Source: DAIODI01 sp046349255
GTDB taxonomy: Bacteria; Pseudomonadota; Alphaproteobacteria; Rhizobiales; Aestuariivirgaceae
Direction: 5' to 3'
Assembly: GCA_046349255.1 (NCBI GenBank)
Contig: JAXMCR010000004.1
Span: forward strand, 310,001 to 374,000
DNA: 64,000 nt
Both the position numbers and the translations under genes were made by a program. Under the pieces are notes generated by a model, which made no database searches, was not told the origin of the DNA, and saw only the letters and a list, made by a program, of their open reading frames with translations. This document shows, one piece after another, positions 15,917 to 25,192 of the stretch. Position 1 is the stretch's first letter. The number at the start of each line of letters is the position of its first letter.

Positions 15917-16930
15917 CTACGTCATTTGCTGTCGCCACTGGCCGGGGGACACGCCGTTCCACCGCCGGAAGGCGTGCACGAACGAACTCGCGCTCGCGTA
16001 ATCGAGCGTGATCGCAATGTCGGTGATGCCGAGATCGCCGAGCATCAGCAGTTCACGCGCCGCGGCGTGTCGGACCTCATCCTTGATCGCCTCGAACGTC
16101 GTGCCCTCCTGCCGCAGTCGCCGCCGCAAGGCGCGGGAGTGGAGCCCCAGCCGCGCGGCCACATCCTCCATGCCGGCCTGCCCCGTCAGCAGCAGCGAGC
16201 GCAGCACGTGCCGGACGTGCCCGGACGTATCGAGCGGCGCGCCGCCAACGGCCATTTGCAGCCGCGCCAGGGCCCGGCCGTGCAAGGTGGCGTCAGCATC
16301 GGGTAGGGGCAAGGCCAGCGTCTTGACGCTCAGCACTACGCCCGTCTGGTTCTGGCGGAAGCGGACGGGGCAGCGGGCGAGGCGCAGATACGGGCCCGGA
16401 TCGTCCGGCATGACGCGCGACAGCAGGAGTTCTTCCGGCGCGCCGGCGCCACCGGTGAGTTCGGCGATGAGCTTGCAGCCGACCGCCAGCACCAGGTCGT
16501 AGAGCTGCGGCGACACTCGTACCGATGCGTCATAGACGCCGTATCCGAGAATGACGTCGCGCTCCCCCCGCAGGAGATACACGGCGCCACCGGTCGAGTT
16601 GTTGATCTGGAAGGCAACGAACGCCGCCAGGGCCTCCCCCAGCGTGGCGGCGTGGCGCATCACGACGCCCAAGGGGCCCAGCGCCGAAAGCGTCTGGCGC
16701 TGGCCGAGCTGCAACCCGATGTCGACGTGCCCGGTGAGGCGGCAGGCGTTGTCGAGGATCGCAACGTAGGCTGCGTAGGGAATGAAGGCGTCCGGACGCA
16801 ACTGGTTGGCAGCGACGCCCGTGCCTTGCAGCACCGCCTCCATCCCGACGCCGAACTCAGTGAGCAGCGGCGGCAACAGCATGAGCGACGCAGCCCGCTG
16901 CACGGCGATCCGCTTGTTCTGGCCTGTCAC
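15917..16930 (-). CDS. AraC-family regulator with arabinose-binding-like N-domain (OruR type)
   Basis: A 337-residue regulator. The N-terminal domain (about 15-200) matches the Arabinose_bd/GliR type (YAAYVAILDNACRLTGHVDIGLQLGQ, LGPLGVVMRHAATLGEAL). The C-terminal AraC double HTH ends with ITDIAITLDYASASSFVHAF and RRWNGVSPGQWR. GTG 16930 is taken as start because longer readings would enter the divergent gene. It is divergent from the DUF1254 gene (82-nt gap) and probably controls it. Confidence 0.8.
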   Translation of the reverse strand: MTGQNKRIAVQRAASLMLLPPLLTEFGVGMEAVLQGTGVAANQLRPDAFIPYAAYVAILDNACRLTGHVDIGLQLGQRQTLSALGPLGVVMRHAATLGEALAAFVAFQINNSTGGAVYLLRGERDVILGYGVYDASVRVSPQLYDLVLAVGCKLIAELTGGAGAPEELLLSRVMPDDPGPYLRLARCPVRFRQNQTGVVLSVKTLALPLPDADATLHGRALARLQMAVGGAPLDTSGHVRHVLRSLLLTGQAGMEDVAARLGLHSRALRRRLRQEGTTFEAIKDEVRHAAARELLMLGDLGITDIAITLDYASASSFVHAFRRWNGVSPGQWRQQMT

Positions 16931-17012
16931 CCGGTGGTGTCCTGAAATCGCAACCGTATGGCTTCGGGATCGTCTACCCTGCACGCCGACGTGAGTCGAG
17001 CCGAGGGGGGAC

Positions 17013-18533
17013 ATGATGAAGCGCAACCTGGCATTCGCTGTAAATCTGGCATTGAGCATCGCGATCGGATCGCTTGCTTCGCCCGCCGTGGCGAAGGACT
17101 ACAAGATGACGACGAAGATCGCTGCCGGCGTGGCGACGCCTGACCGACTGGAAACCTCGATCGGCACCCTGAAGCTCCGGGATGGCGTGCCCCTGCCGGC
17201 CACCACGCAGAAGATCTGGGACAACCTCGACCGCTCGCGGGCGCTGCAGGCCTATCTCCTGGCGATCCCGATCGTGAACCAGGCGGGGATGCGCGACTCC
17301 CTCCTGAAGTTCGGCCCGGCCAACAGCACCGACGTGATCTGGCAGGACCTCGTCGATCCGCGGACGGTGGAACTCACGGCGAACGACAACACGATCTACA
17401 GCTTCATCTGGATCGATACGAAGGACGGGCCGATCGTCGTCGAGATTCCGCCGAAGGTGCTCGGGACGATCAACGACTTCTGGTACAAGTGGGTCGTCGA
17501 TGTCGGTCTCACCGGCCCGGACAAGGGTGCGGGCGGCAAGTACCTCATCCTCCCACCGGGCTACACGGGCGCCGTGCCCGATGGCTACATCGTGGTGCGC
17601 CCGACCACCTACGGCATGTGGACGGTCTTCCGATCGTTCCTGGTGGACGGCAAGACCGGGCCCGGTGTCGAGGACGTGAAGAACAACCTCAAGATCTATC
17701 CGCTCTCCCAGAAGGACAATCCGAAGCCGGCCAACCTCGTGAACGCCTCCGGCGTTCCGGCCAACTTCGTCATGCCGACCGACTATTCGTTCTGGGAGCT
17801 TCTGAACAAGGTCATCCAGGAGGAGCCGCCCGAAGGGTCGGACCCGACGACGCTCGGCCTCTTCGCCTCGATCGGCATCGAGAAGGGCAAGCCGTTCGCA
17901 CCCGACAAGCGGATGAAGGCAATCCTGACGGATGCCGCGAACATCGGCGCCGTGACGGCCCGGTCGCTCGCCTTCGACATCCGCACGCGCGACGCCTACT
18001 TCTACCCGGACAGCAAGAGCCACTGGCGGCTGCCGTTCTTCGGCGGCTACAAGTTCCAGTCCCAGCCGGGCGTGTCGAACCTCGACGGCGCGGCGTTCTA
18101 CTACTTCTTCGCGACCGGCGTGACGCCCGCGATGGAAGAGAAGATGGTCGGACGCGGGTCGCAGTATCCGTGGGCCTCACTCGATGCCGACGGCAAACCG
18201 TTCGACGGCGCCATGACCTACAGGCTGAGACTACCGAAGGACATTCCGGTCAAGGACTTCTGGTCGGTCATCGTCTACGACAACCAGACCCGGTCGATGC
18301 TGCAGACCGACCAGCCTGCGCCGAGCGTGTCGAGCCAGAACAAGGACGTGAAGGTGAATGCCGACGGCTCGGTCGACGTGTTCTTCGGACGGAAGGCGCC
18401 GAAGGGCATGGAGGGCAACTGGGTCCAGACGATCCCCGGCAAGGGCTGGTTCATGATCCTGCGGCTCTATGGCCCGCTGGAGCCGTGGTTCGACGGCAGC
18501 TGGAAGCCCGGCGAAATCACGATGGTGAAGTGA
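17013..18533 (+). CDS. Exported DUF1254/DUF1214 protein
   Basis: A 506-residue protein with a cleavable signal peptide (MMKRNLAFAVNLALSIAIGSLASPAVA). The DUF1254 part is residues about 55-190 (DNLDRSRALQAYLLAIPIVNQ, IYSFIWIDTKDGPIVVEIPP, GKYLILPPGYTG) and DUF1214 is the C-terminal third (MTYRLRLPKDIPVKDFWSV, VYDNQTRSMLQ). Family members are periplasmic and of unknown function, often next to AraC-type regulators as here. A ribosome binding site (GAGGGGGGAC) precedes the ATG. Confidence 0.85.
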   Translation: MMKRNLAFAVNLALSIAIGSLASPAVAKDYKMTTKIAAGVATPDRLETSIGTLKLRDGVPLPATTQKIWDNLDRSRALQAYLLAIPIVNQAGMRDSLLKFGPANSTDVIWQDLVDPRTVELTANDNTIYSFIWIDTKDGPIVVEIPPKVLGTINDFWYKWVVDVGLTGPDKGAGGKYLILPPGYTGAVPDGYIVVRPTTYGMWTVFRSFLVDGKTGPGVEDVKNNLKIYPLSQKDNPKPANLVNASGVPANFVMPTDYSFWELLNKVIQEEPPEGSDPTTLGLFASIGIEKGKPFAPDKRMKAILTDAANIGAVTARSLAFDIRTRDAYFYPDSKSHWRLPFFGGYKFQSQPGVSNLDGAAFYYFFATGVTPAMEEKMVGRGSQYPWASLDADGKPFDGAMTYRLRLPKDIPVKDFWSVIVYDNQTRSMLQTDQPAPSVSSQNKDVKVNADGSVDVFFGRKAPKGMEGNWVQTIPGKGWFMILRLYGPLEPWFDGSWKPGEITMVK

Positions 18534-18654
18534 ACTCCGCCTGCGCCGGGCGTCAGCGTCTTTCGGTTCTAAGTATCAGGCACAGCTCCGCAAGAAGATG
18601 GCCGGGGGTGGCGATCGCCATTCTTGACGCGCTTCGCCCCGGTGTGCAGTATCC

Positions 18655-18667
18655 TGGAAAAATTCCA
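18655..18667. promoter_or_regulatory. Palindromic operator, copy 1 (thiolase operon)
   Basis: TGGAAAAATTCCA is a near-perfect 6-1-6 inverted repeat 45 nt upstream of the thiolase start codon. A weak sigma70-like promoter (TTGACG at 18624, CAGTAT at 18647, 17-bp spacer) would place it over the start of transcription, a repressor position. The same element, one base different, lies at 36000-36012, with a similar flank (CCTGG...CCACGAT against TCTGG...CCACTAT). Confidence 0.65.
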
Positions 18668-18711
18668 CGATAGTGCAACGGGCCGCGTGCCCGTCCGGGA
18701 GGAGAGGCTCA

Positions 18712-19872
18712 ATGCCGCCGATGCCGAAGCTGCCGCCGGTCTACATCGCCGGGGCCGCCGAGACGCCCCTCGGCAAGGTGACGGACCAGAGTGAATACTC
18801 GATGGTGGCGCTCGCCGCCAAGGAGGCGCTCGACGAGGCCGGCCTCAAGCTGAAAGACGTCGATGCCCTATTCACCAACTACATGGGTGAAGAAGGCTCC
18901 GTGCAGCTCGGCGAATATCTCGGCGTGAAGCCGCGGTACGCGGAATCCTCCGACATGGGCGGCGCCTCGTTCGAGTTCTTCATCCATCACGCCATGCTCG
19001 CCATCGCGCAGGGCCGCTGCGAAGTGGCGCTGATCGGCTACGCATCACGCCAGCGCAGCCGGCGCAACCGCAAGCGCGCCATCACGGCGACCGACGGCAC
19101 CATCGCCGCGCAGTTCGAGGCGCCGTTCGGCATCCACTTCCCTATCGGCCATTATGCCTTGAGTGCCGCTCGTTTCATGCACGAGACGGGTGCGAAGCCC
19201 GAGCATCTGGCCCGGGTCGCCGTCGCGGCGCGCAAGTGGGCAGCCCTCAATCCCAAGGCCTGGGCGCGCGATCCCCTCACGGTCGACGACGTGCTCTCTT
19301 CGGGGATGATCTGCGATCCCCTGCACAAGCTCGACTGCTGCCTCGTCACCGACGGCGGCGGTGCGGTCGTCGTCACCACGCAGGCGCGCGCCCGCGACGC
19401 GGCGAAGATGGCGGTGCGCGTTCTCGGCGCCGGTGAATCCCACAACCAGTGGCACGTGTCGCAGTGTCGGGACCTGAGCCGCACGCCCGGCATTCTCTCG
19501 GGTCGCGCCGCGTTCGGCATGGCGGGCATCACGCCAGCAGACGTCGACGTGCTCGAGCCCTACGACAACTTCACCCACGCGGTACTCATGTACCTCGAGG
19601 ACCTCGGCTTCTGCGGCCGTGGCGAGTCCGGCGACTTCGTGATGAGCGGGGCGCTCGACCCCGGCGGAAAACTTCCGTCGATGACCTCCGGCGGTGGCCT
19701 CTCCTACAACCACCCCGGCGCGCTCGGCATCCTCCTGCTGATCGAGGCCGTGCGCCAGGTGCGCGGCGAGGCCGGCGCGCGACAGGTTCCCGATGCGGAA
19801 ATCGCTGTGGCGCATGGCACCGGTGGTCTCGCCTTCTCCACAGCCTCAACAGTGGTGCTCGCCCGTGAGTGA
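18712..19872 (+). CDS. Thiolase-family protein (SCP2/lipid-transfer thiolase type)
   Basis: A 386-residue thiolase fold of the SCP-x / DitF type that usually pairs with a DUF35 protein. Motifs: YIAGAAETPLGK at the N-terminus, SSDMGGASFEFFIHHAMLAI around the nucleophile region, DNFTHAVLMYLEDLGFCGRG, and the C-terminal GGGLSYNHPGALG with AHGTGG. The nucleophile position is not an evident Cys in a CS motif, as in many members of this group. ATG 18712 follows GGGAGGAGAGG. First gene of the plus-strand catabolic operon; its end overlaps the DUF35 gene by 8 nt. Confidence 0.8.
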   Translation: MPPMPKLPPVYIAGAAETPLGKVTDQSEYSMVALAAKEALDEAGLKLKDVDALFTNYMGEEGSVQLGEYLGVKPRYAESSDMGGASFEFFIHHAMLAIAQGRCEVALIGYASRQRSRRNRKRAITATDGTIAAQFEAPFGIHFPIGHYALSAARFMHETGAKPEHLARVAVAARKWAALNPKAWARDPLTVDDVLSSGMICDPLHKLDCCLVTDGGGAVVVTTQARARDAAKMAVRVLGAGESHNQWHVSQCRDLSRTPGILSGRAAFGMAGITPADVDVLEPYDNFTHAVLMYLEDLGFCGRGESGDFVMSGALDPGGKLPSMTSGGGLSYNHPGALGILLLIEAVRQVRGEAGARQVPDAEIAVAHGTGGLAFSTASTVVLARE

Positions 19873-20278
19873 CAAACCCGCCGCCTCCCTCGCCGACCAG
19901 GGCATCGCCGATCCGACCACCGAGCCGTTCTGGCAGGCGTGCCTCGAGCGCCGCCTCGTCGTCCAGAAATGTGGCGACTGCGGCACGCACCAGTTCTACC
20001 CGCGCCCGCTGTGCCTTGCGTGTGAGTCGACGAAGCTGACCTGGGTCGAGGCGAAGGGCGAGGGTACGGTCTACTCGCTCACCACCGTGCATGTGCCGGT
20101 GTCGGACGACCTGAAGCCTCCTTACGTGCTGGCGCTCGTCGATCTGGTGGAAGGACCGCGGCTCCTCACCAACCTCGAAGGCGGCCCGGCGAAGATCGGC
20201 GACCGCGTGAGATTGGCCTGGCGCGACCGCGACGGGCTGCCGCCGGTACCGGTATTCCGCACGGGCGGCCGCGGATGA
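19865..20278 (+). CDS. DUF35 OB-fold / zinc-ribbon acyl-CoA-associated protein
   Basis: A 137-residue protein with a rubredoxin-like zinc ribbon (CGDCGTHQFYPRPLCLAC, residues about 35-52), followed by an OB fold (EAKGEGTVYSLTTVH, YVLALVDLVEGPRLLTNLEG). DUF35 proteins form complexes with SCP2-type thiolases and help bind acyl-CoA. GTG 19865 overlaps the thiolase stop by 8 nt, typical of a paired complex, and its own stop overlaps the next ATG by 4 nt. Confidence 0.85.
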   Translation: MSDKPAASLADQGIADPTTEPFWQACLERRLVVQKCGDCGTHQFYPRPLCLACESTKLTWVEAKGEGTVYSLTTVHVPVSDDLKPPYVLALVDLVEGPRLLTNLEGGPAKIGDRVRLAWRDRDGLPPVPVFRTGGRG

Positions 20279-21453
20279 CCGCCGCGGCGGAGAGCATCGT
20301 CGTCCTGCGCGACCTGATCGCCTACCCGACCGTTTCGCGCGATCCCAACCGCGAGCTTCTCGCCTACGTGGAGGCGCTGCTCGCCCGCCACGGCATCGCG
20401 AGCGAGATCCTCTGGAACGCCGAGCGCACCAAGGGAAATCTCTGGGCGACCATCGGACCGGCGGACGTGCCGGGCGTCATCCTCTCCGGCCACAGCGACG
20501 TTGTGCCGGTCGACGGGCAGGCTTGGACGAGCGACCCCTTCACGCTGCGGCAGGCGAACGGCCTGCTGTTCGGGCGCGGTACCAGCGACATGAAGGGCTT
20601 TGTCGCGATCGTTCTCGCGCACGTGCCGGAACTTGTGCGGCGCAAGCTGAAAGCGCCGATCCACATCGCCGTCTCCTACGACGAGGAGCTCGGGTGCACA
20701 GGGGTGACGAGCCTCGTCGACCGCGTTGCGTCGCTGCCGGTGAAGCCGGCGTTGTGCATCGTCGGTGAACCGACGAACATGCAGCTCATCCTCGGGCACA
20801 AGGGCGGGAGCTGTCATCGCATCGTGGTGAAGGGCACGGCGGCGCACTCGAGCCTCGCTCCCACGGCCGTCAACGCGATCGCCTACGCGGCCGAGCTCAT
20901 CGGCTTCATCAACGGCATCGGCCGTGAGCTCGTGGAGCGCGAACCGCGCGACGATCTCTACGACGTGCCGCACTCGACGCTCTCGGTGACGACGATTAAC
21001 GGCGGCACCGCGTTCAACATCATCCCGGAGCGCTGCGAGTTCAATCTCGACATGCGGGCGCTCGCCTCGCTCGACGCCGCGGGCGTGATCAGCCGCATTC
21101 GCGCACATGCGGATCAGGTGCTGCTGCCGCGCATGCGGGCGGTGGCGCCGGAGGCGGCGATCGAGATCGAGGAGGTCGTCCACTATCCGGGGCTCGATAC
21201 CGACGCAGAGCATCCCGCCGTGACCTTCCTCAAGCGCCTCCTCGGGCGCAACGACTACGCCAAGGTGCCCTACGGCACGGAGGCCGGGGTGTTTTCCGCG
21301 CGCGCCGGGGTCGTATCGATCGTATGTGGGCCGGGATCGATTGCGCAGGCGCACAAGGCGGACGAATATCTGGCGGTCGCGGAAGTGGAGAAGTGCCACG
21401 TGTTCCTGTCCCGCCTGTTCGACGCGCTCGAGACGGAAAGGCTTCCCTGGTGA
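20275..21453 (+). CDS. M20 family deacylase (ArgE/acetylornithine deacetylase-like)
   Basis: A 392-residue zinc peptidase-fold amidohydrolase. Metal and catalytic motifs are visible: SGHSDVVPVDG, RGTSDMKGF, YDEELGCTG, VGEPT, and a C-terminal QAHKADEY. The lid domain carries KGTAAHSS. It is annotated ArgE in many genomes, but in this locus it more likely removes an N-acyl group from the pathway substrate than from N-acetylornithine. It overlaps both neighbours by 4 nt. Confidence 0.8.
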   Translation: MTAAAESIVVLRDLIAYPTVSRDPNRELLAYVEALLARHGIASEILWNAERTKGNLWATIGPADVPGVILSGHSDVVPVDGQAWTSDPFTLRQANGLLFGRGTSDMKGFVAIVLAHVPELVRRKLKAPIHIAVSYDEELGCTGVTSLVDRVASLPVKPALCIVGEPTNMQLILGHKGGSCHRIVVKGTAAHSSLAPTAVNAIAYAAELIGFINGIGRELVEREPRDDLYDVPHSTLSVTTINGGTAFNIIPERCEFNLDMRALASLDAAGVISRIRAHADQVLLPRMRAVAPEAAIEIEEVVHYPGLDTDAEHPAVTFLKRLLGRNDYAKVPYGTEAGVFSARAGVVSIVCGPGSIAQAHKADEYLAVAEVEKCHVFLSRLFDALETERLPW

Positions 21454-22376
21454 AGGTCGCGCTCGTCGGCACCGGCGTCATCGGCCGTGCCTGGGCGGTG
21501 GTCTTCGCGCGTGCCGGCCATTCCGTGGCGCTCTACGACGAAAATCCCGCCATGCTTGCGCAGGCGCGCGACCACATCGCGGGCTCGCTCGAACAGTTCC
21601 GGCAGGCCGGGATCGTCAGCGATCCGGCCATGGTGCTTACCCGCATCACGGCGAGCGCCACGCTCGCGGAGGCGCTGGCGGGTGCGGACTACGTTCAGGA
21701 GTCGGTGGTCGAGAACGTCGACGTGAAGCGCTCAGTATTCCAAGCGATGGATAGCCTTGCGCCTTCCGACGCCATCCTCGCCAGTTCCGCCTCCGCCATT
21801 CCGGGCAGCGATTTCATGGACGTGCCGGGGCGCGCCCGCTGCCTCGTCGCGCACCCGGTGTCTCCGCCTTCGCTCGTGCCGCTGGTCGAGCTCGTGCCGA
21901 CACCCTGGACCAGCCCGGAGGTCGTGGCGCGAACGCGCCAGCTCATGCACGACGTCGGCCAGTCACCGGTGGTGCTGCACAAGGAAATCCCGGGGTTCGT
22001 GCTGAACCGGCTGCAGGCCGCGGTGATCTCGGAAGCGATGCACCTCGTCGCGGAGGGCGTGATCTCGCCGGACGATCTCGATTGCACGATGCGGGACGGG
22101 CTCGGCTTGCGGTGGAGCTTCATGGGCCCGTTCGAGACGATGGATCTCAACGCCGACGACGGCATCGAAGGATATCTGCGGCGCTATGCGAAGAGCTACG
22201 AGACGATGTGCGCGCTCCTGCGCGTGACCGACGCCTGGCGCGCGGAGGCGATCAACGCCGTTTCGGCCGAGCGCCGGAGGCTTGTGCCGGCCGACAAGCT
22301 TGCCGAACGCCGGGCGTGGCGCGACCGAAACCTGCTGCGTCTCAAGAAGGCGCGGATCGACGAAGCGAAACAGTAG
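21450..22376 (+). CDS. Lambda-crystallin / L-gulonate 3-dehydrogenase-type 3-hydroxyacid dehydrogenase
   Basis: A 308-residue NAD-dependent dehydrogenase of the 3-hydroxyacyl-CoA dehydrogenase fold. Residues 7-12 are GTGVIG and YDEN ends strand 2 (NAD rather than NADP). QESVVENVDVK, CLVAHPVSPPS and IPGFVLNRLQAAVISEAM match the CRYL1/L-gulonate 3-dehydrogenase branch, which oxidises free 3-hydroxy acids rather than CoA esters. The next gene, 10 nt downstream, is a beta-keto acid cleavage enzyme that would use its product. GTG 21450 overlaps the previous stop (GTGA). Confidence 0.82.
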   Translation: MKVALVGTGVIGRAWAVVFARAGHSVALYDENPAMLAQARDHIAGSLEQFRQAGIVSDPAMVLTRITASATLAEALAGADYVQESVVENVDVKRSVFQAMDSLAPSDAILASSASAIPGSDFMDVPGRARCLVAHPVSPPSLVPLVELVPTPWTSPEVVARTRQLMHDVGQSPVVLHKEIPGFVLNRLQAAVISEAMHLVAEGVISPDDLDCTMRDGLGLRWSFMGPFETMDLNADDGIEGYLRRYAKSYETMCALLRVTDAWRAEAINAVSAERRRLVPADKLAERRAWRDRNLLRLKKARIDEAKQ

Positions 22377-22385
22377 GAGGAAGCG

Positions 22386-23318
22386 ATGGCGGCCCGGAAG
22401 GTAATCATCACGTGCGCGATCACGGGCTCGGTGCACACGCCCACGATGTCGCCGCACCTGCCGATCACGCCGGATGAGATCGCGGCCGAGTCGGTCGCCG
22501 CCGCGGAGGCCGGCGCCTCGATCATCCACCTGCACGCGCGCAATCCGAAGGACGGCAGCCCGAGTCCCGATCCAAAGATCTTCATGGAGTTCCTGCCGCG
22601 CATCAAGCAGCAGACGGGCGCGGTGATGAACATCACCACCGGCGGCGGGCTCGGCATGCCGGTCGAGGATCGGATCGCCGCAACCCGCGCCGTGAAGCCG
22701 GAGATGTGCACGCTCAACATGGGATCGATGAACTTCGGCATCTTCGGGATGGTCGGCAAGTACGACACCTGGAAGTATCCGTGGGAGAAGGAGTTTCTCG
22801 AGAAGTCGCGCGACTTCATCTTCCCCAACACCTTCAAGAGCCTCGAGTACATCATGAAGGAGATCGGGCAGGGGATGGGCACGCGCTTCGAGTGCGAGTG
22901 CTACGACGTGGGCCACCTCTACAATATCGCCTACTGCCTCGACCAGAAGTGGATCGAGCCGCCGCTCTTCGTACAGACGATCTTCGGCATCCTCGGCGGC
23001 ATCGGGGCCGATCCTGACAATCTGGCGCACATGAAGCGCATCGCCGACAAGCTGTTCGGCAAGGACTACTACTGGTCGATCCTCGGCGCCGGCCGTCACC
23101 AGATGCCGCTGATCACGCAAGGCGCGCTGATGGGCGGCAACGTGCGCGTGGGGCTCGAAGACAGCCTCTACCTCTCGCGCGGGCAGCTGGCGAAGAGCAA
23201 TGCCGAACAGGTGCAGAAGATCCGCCGCATCCTCGAAGACCTCGGGCTCGACATCGCAACCCCGGAGGACACGCGCCAGATGCTGAAGCTCAAGGGCGCC
23301 GCGAACGTCGGGTTCTGA
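22386..23318 (+). CDS. Beta-keto acid cleavage enzyme (BKACE, DUF849)
   Basis: A 310-residue TIM-barrel zinc enzyme of the 3-keto-5-aminohexanoate cleavage family. The HLHAR zinc site (residues about 50-54), NITTGGG, CTLNMGSMNFG and VGLEDSLYL are visible. Family reaction: beta-keto acid plus acetyl-CoA gives acetoacetate plus a shortened acyl-CoA. Known substrates include 3-keto-5-aminohexanoate and dehydrocarnitine; the one used here is unknown. AGGAGG precedes the ATG. Confidence 0.9.
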   Translation: MAARKVIITCAITGSVHTPTMSPHLPITPDEIAAESVAAAEAGASIIHLHARNPKDGSPSPDPKIFMEFLPRIKQQTGAVMNITTGGGLGMPVEDRIAATRAVKPEMCTLNMGSMNFGIFGMVGKYDTWKYPWEKEFLEKSRDFIFPNTFKSLEYIMKEIGQGMGTRFECECYDVGHLYNIAYCLDQKWIEPPLFVQTIFGILGGIGADPDNLAHMKRIADKLFGKDYYWSILGAGRHQMPLITQGALMGGNVRVGLEDSLYLSRGQLAKSNAEQVQKIRRILEDLGLDIATPEDTRQMLKLKGAANVGF

Positions 23319-23319
23319 C

Positions 23320-24507
23320 ATGGCGGACCATCCGCCGGCGGACGTCGTCGTCGTCGGGGCGGGGATCGCCGGCACGGCAACCGCCTTCTACCTCGCGCGC
23401 ACCGGGCGGCGGGTGACGCTGATCGACCAGCAGCACCCTGCCTGGGGCGCCTCCGGTCGCAACCCGGGCTTCCTTTGGCTGCAGACGAAGGCGGCCGGGA
23501 CGTCGATGCAGTTCGCGCTCGCCGGACGGGCCTTTGCCGAAGCGCTGGCGGAAGAGATGCCGCCGTACGGCTTTCGCCCTTGCGGCGGACTGATCACCTA
23601 CCGCGACGAGCGGCTTGCTCCAATTGCGGAGGCGTTCGCGCGCGATCGGACGGCGGCCGGTCTGCCGGTCGAGCACATTGGGCGCAAGGCCGTGCACAAC
23701 CTCACCCCGGCACTGAGCGATGCCGTCTCGGGCGCCCTCTGGAACCCGCGTGACGCGCACCAGGACACGCGCACGCTGGTGGGCCATCTCGCAACGATGG
23801 CCGAAGCGTCGGGCTCAACCGTGCTCCGCGGGGTGCGGGTCCAGGCGCTGCGCGTCGACGGCGGGCGCTGTCGGGGAGTGGTCCTCACGGATGGCAGCCG
23901 CATCGACGCCGCCACGACGGTCGTGGCCACCGGGCCGTGGAGCGCCGCGCTGCTTGCGCCGGTTGGACTGCGGCTGCCGCTCGAGCCGATGCGCTTCGAG
24001 GCGGCGGAGACGGCGCCTGCACCGTTCCGTCTCGAGCCCGTGGTGTGCGGGCAGGCTCTGTTCAAGTTCTTCAATACGGCCGGCGCGTCTGCGGACGCGC
24101 TGCCGTCGCACCCGGCCGAGGCGCTTCATAAGGGCCTGATGTTCACCGAACAGATCGCCCAGTTCCCCGACGGTTCGGTGCAGTTCGGATGCGCCTTCCA
24201 GTACGGCAGCGACGATGACCGCCCGACCGTCGCCGGCCAGGCGATGGCGGCGACGATCATGGCGGAGAACGTGCGCGACTTCGCCGGGCTGCCGTTGAAA
24301 CGCACGTGGGCCGGGGTGGTCGGCAACACGCCGGACGGACTGCCGGTCATCGACATCGCCCCCGGCATCGAGGGCCTCGCCATCAACGCCGGGCACTTCT
24401 TCGGCAACCTCGTGGGCGCGATGTCGGGCCGCATGATCGCGGCGGCGCTCGCGGACGAGCTTCCGCCCTATCCGCTGGAGGCGTTCCGGCTGGCGCGGTT
24501 CAACTAG
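23320..24507 (+). CDS. FAD-dependent amine/amino acid oxidoreductase (DAO family)
   Basis: A 395-residue flavoprotein. The N-terminal Rossmann motif is VVVVGAGIAGTATAFYLARTG, with ASGRNPGF next to the flavin and the C-terminal INAGHFFGNLVGAMSGR. It belongs to the DAO family (glycine, sarcosine or D-amino acid oxidases and dehydrogenases). The start is 1 nt after the BKACE stop, so it is part of the operon. It probably oxidises a secondary amine or amino acid intermediate. It is convergent with the RraA-like gene (4-nt overlap). Confidence 0.82.
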   Translation: MADHPPADVVVVGAGIAGTATAFYLARTGRRVTLIDQQHPAWGASGRNPGFLWLQTKAAGTSMQFALAGRAFAEALAEEMPPYGFRPCGGLITYRDERLAPIAEAFARDRTAAGLPVEHIGRKAVHNLTPALSDAVSGALWNPRDAHQDTRTLVGHLATMAEASGSTVLRGVRVQALRVDGGRCRGVVLTDGSRIDAATTVVATGPWSAALLAPVGLRLPLEPMRFEAAETAPAPFRLEPVVCGQALFKFFNTAGASADALPSHPAEALHKGLMFTEQIAQFPDGSVQFGCAFQYGSDDDRPTVAGQAMAATIMAENVRDFAGLPLKRTWAGVVGNTPDGLPVIDIAPGIEGLAINAGHFFGNLVGAMSGRMIAAALADELPPYPLEAFRLARFN

Positions 24508-25175
24508 ACCCGCAGCGACTTGGGCACGTTGAACACCTCGAGCGTCGTCTGGCCCGACGCCAGCTGCTTCTCCCAGCCGATCTCGGCGTGCACCCTGTCG
24601 AGGCAGGGCTTGAGCTTTGACTCGACCAGTCCGTTCGGAACGATCACCAGGCCGTCGTCGTCCCCGATCACGAGATCGCGCGGGTGAACCGTCACGCCGC
24701 CGAACACCACCGGGCCGTCCACGATGCCGCGCTCCATGCTGGAGGGACCGCGCGGCGTGATCCAGCGCGTGAAGAGATGGAAGTCCGGCCATTGCGCGAT
24801 CGTCGCGACGTCGCGCACGCAGCCATCGACGATCGCCCCCGCGATGCCCTTCAGGCGCGCCGCGGTTGACAGCAGTTCACCGATCACCGCCGCGTCCGAT
24901 CGTCCGTTGCACGCGATCACCAGCACGTCGCCCGGCTCGGCGACCGCGATCGCATGATGCGCCGGGCCGTAGTCGGCGGGCTCGCACCAGGCGGTGACGG
25001 CATTGCCGATGAGCTTGCCCTCGAGCCCCAGCGGGCGGATGGGCCGGATCGCCGGATCGACGTGGCCGCGGCCGCCGAGCTGGTCCGCGGCGACCGCCGC
25101 CGGAACCGCACGCCACGCATCGATCTGCGCCTTTGTCAGGCGCGGTTGCTGCGCCGTGAGGATCTGCGTCGGCAT
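24504..25175 (-). CDS. RraA/HMG-aldolase-like protein
   Basis: A 223-residue member of the RraA / 4-hydroxy-4-methyl-2-oxoglutarate aldolase family: ADQLGGRGHVDPAIRP, AVAEPGDVLVIA, GAIVDGCVRDVATIA (metal-binding GxxxDGxxRD site), and GGVTVHPRDLVIGDDDGLVIVP. Members are class II pyruvate aldolases or oxaloacetate decarboxylases. It is the last gene of the long minus-strand operon, 17 nt after the aminotransferase, with AGGGGGAA before the ATG. Confidence 0.82.
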   Translation of the reverse strand: MPTQILTAQQPRLTKAQIDAWRAVPAAVAADQLGGRGHVDPAIRPIRPLGLEGKLIGNAVTAWCEPADYGPAHHAIAVAEPGDVLVIACNGRSDAAVIGELLSTAARLKGIAGAIVDGCVRDVATIAQWPDFHLFTRWITPRGPSSMERGIVDGPVVFGGVTVHPRDLVIGDDDGLVIVPNGLVESKLKPCLDRVHAEIGWEKQLASGQTTLEVFNVPKSLRV

Positions 25176-25192
25176 CGTCGTTCCCCCTCGTA

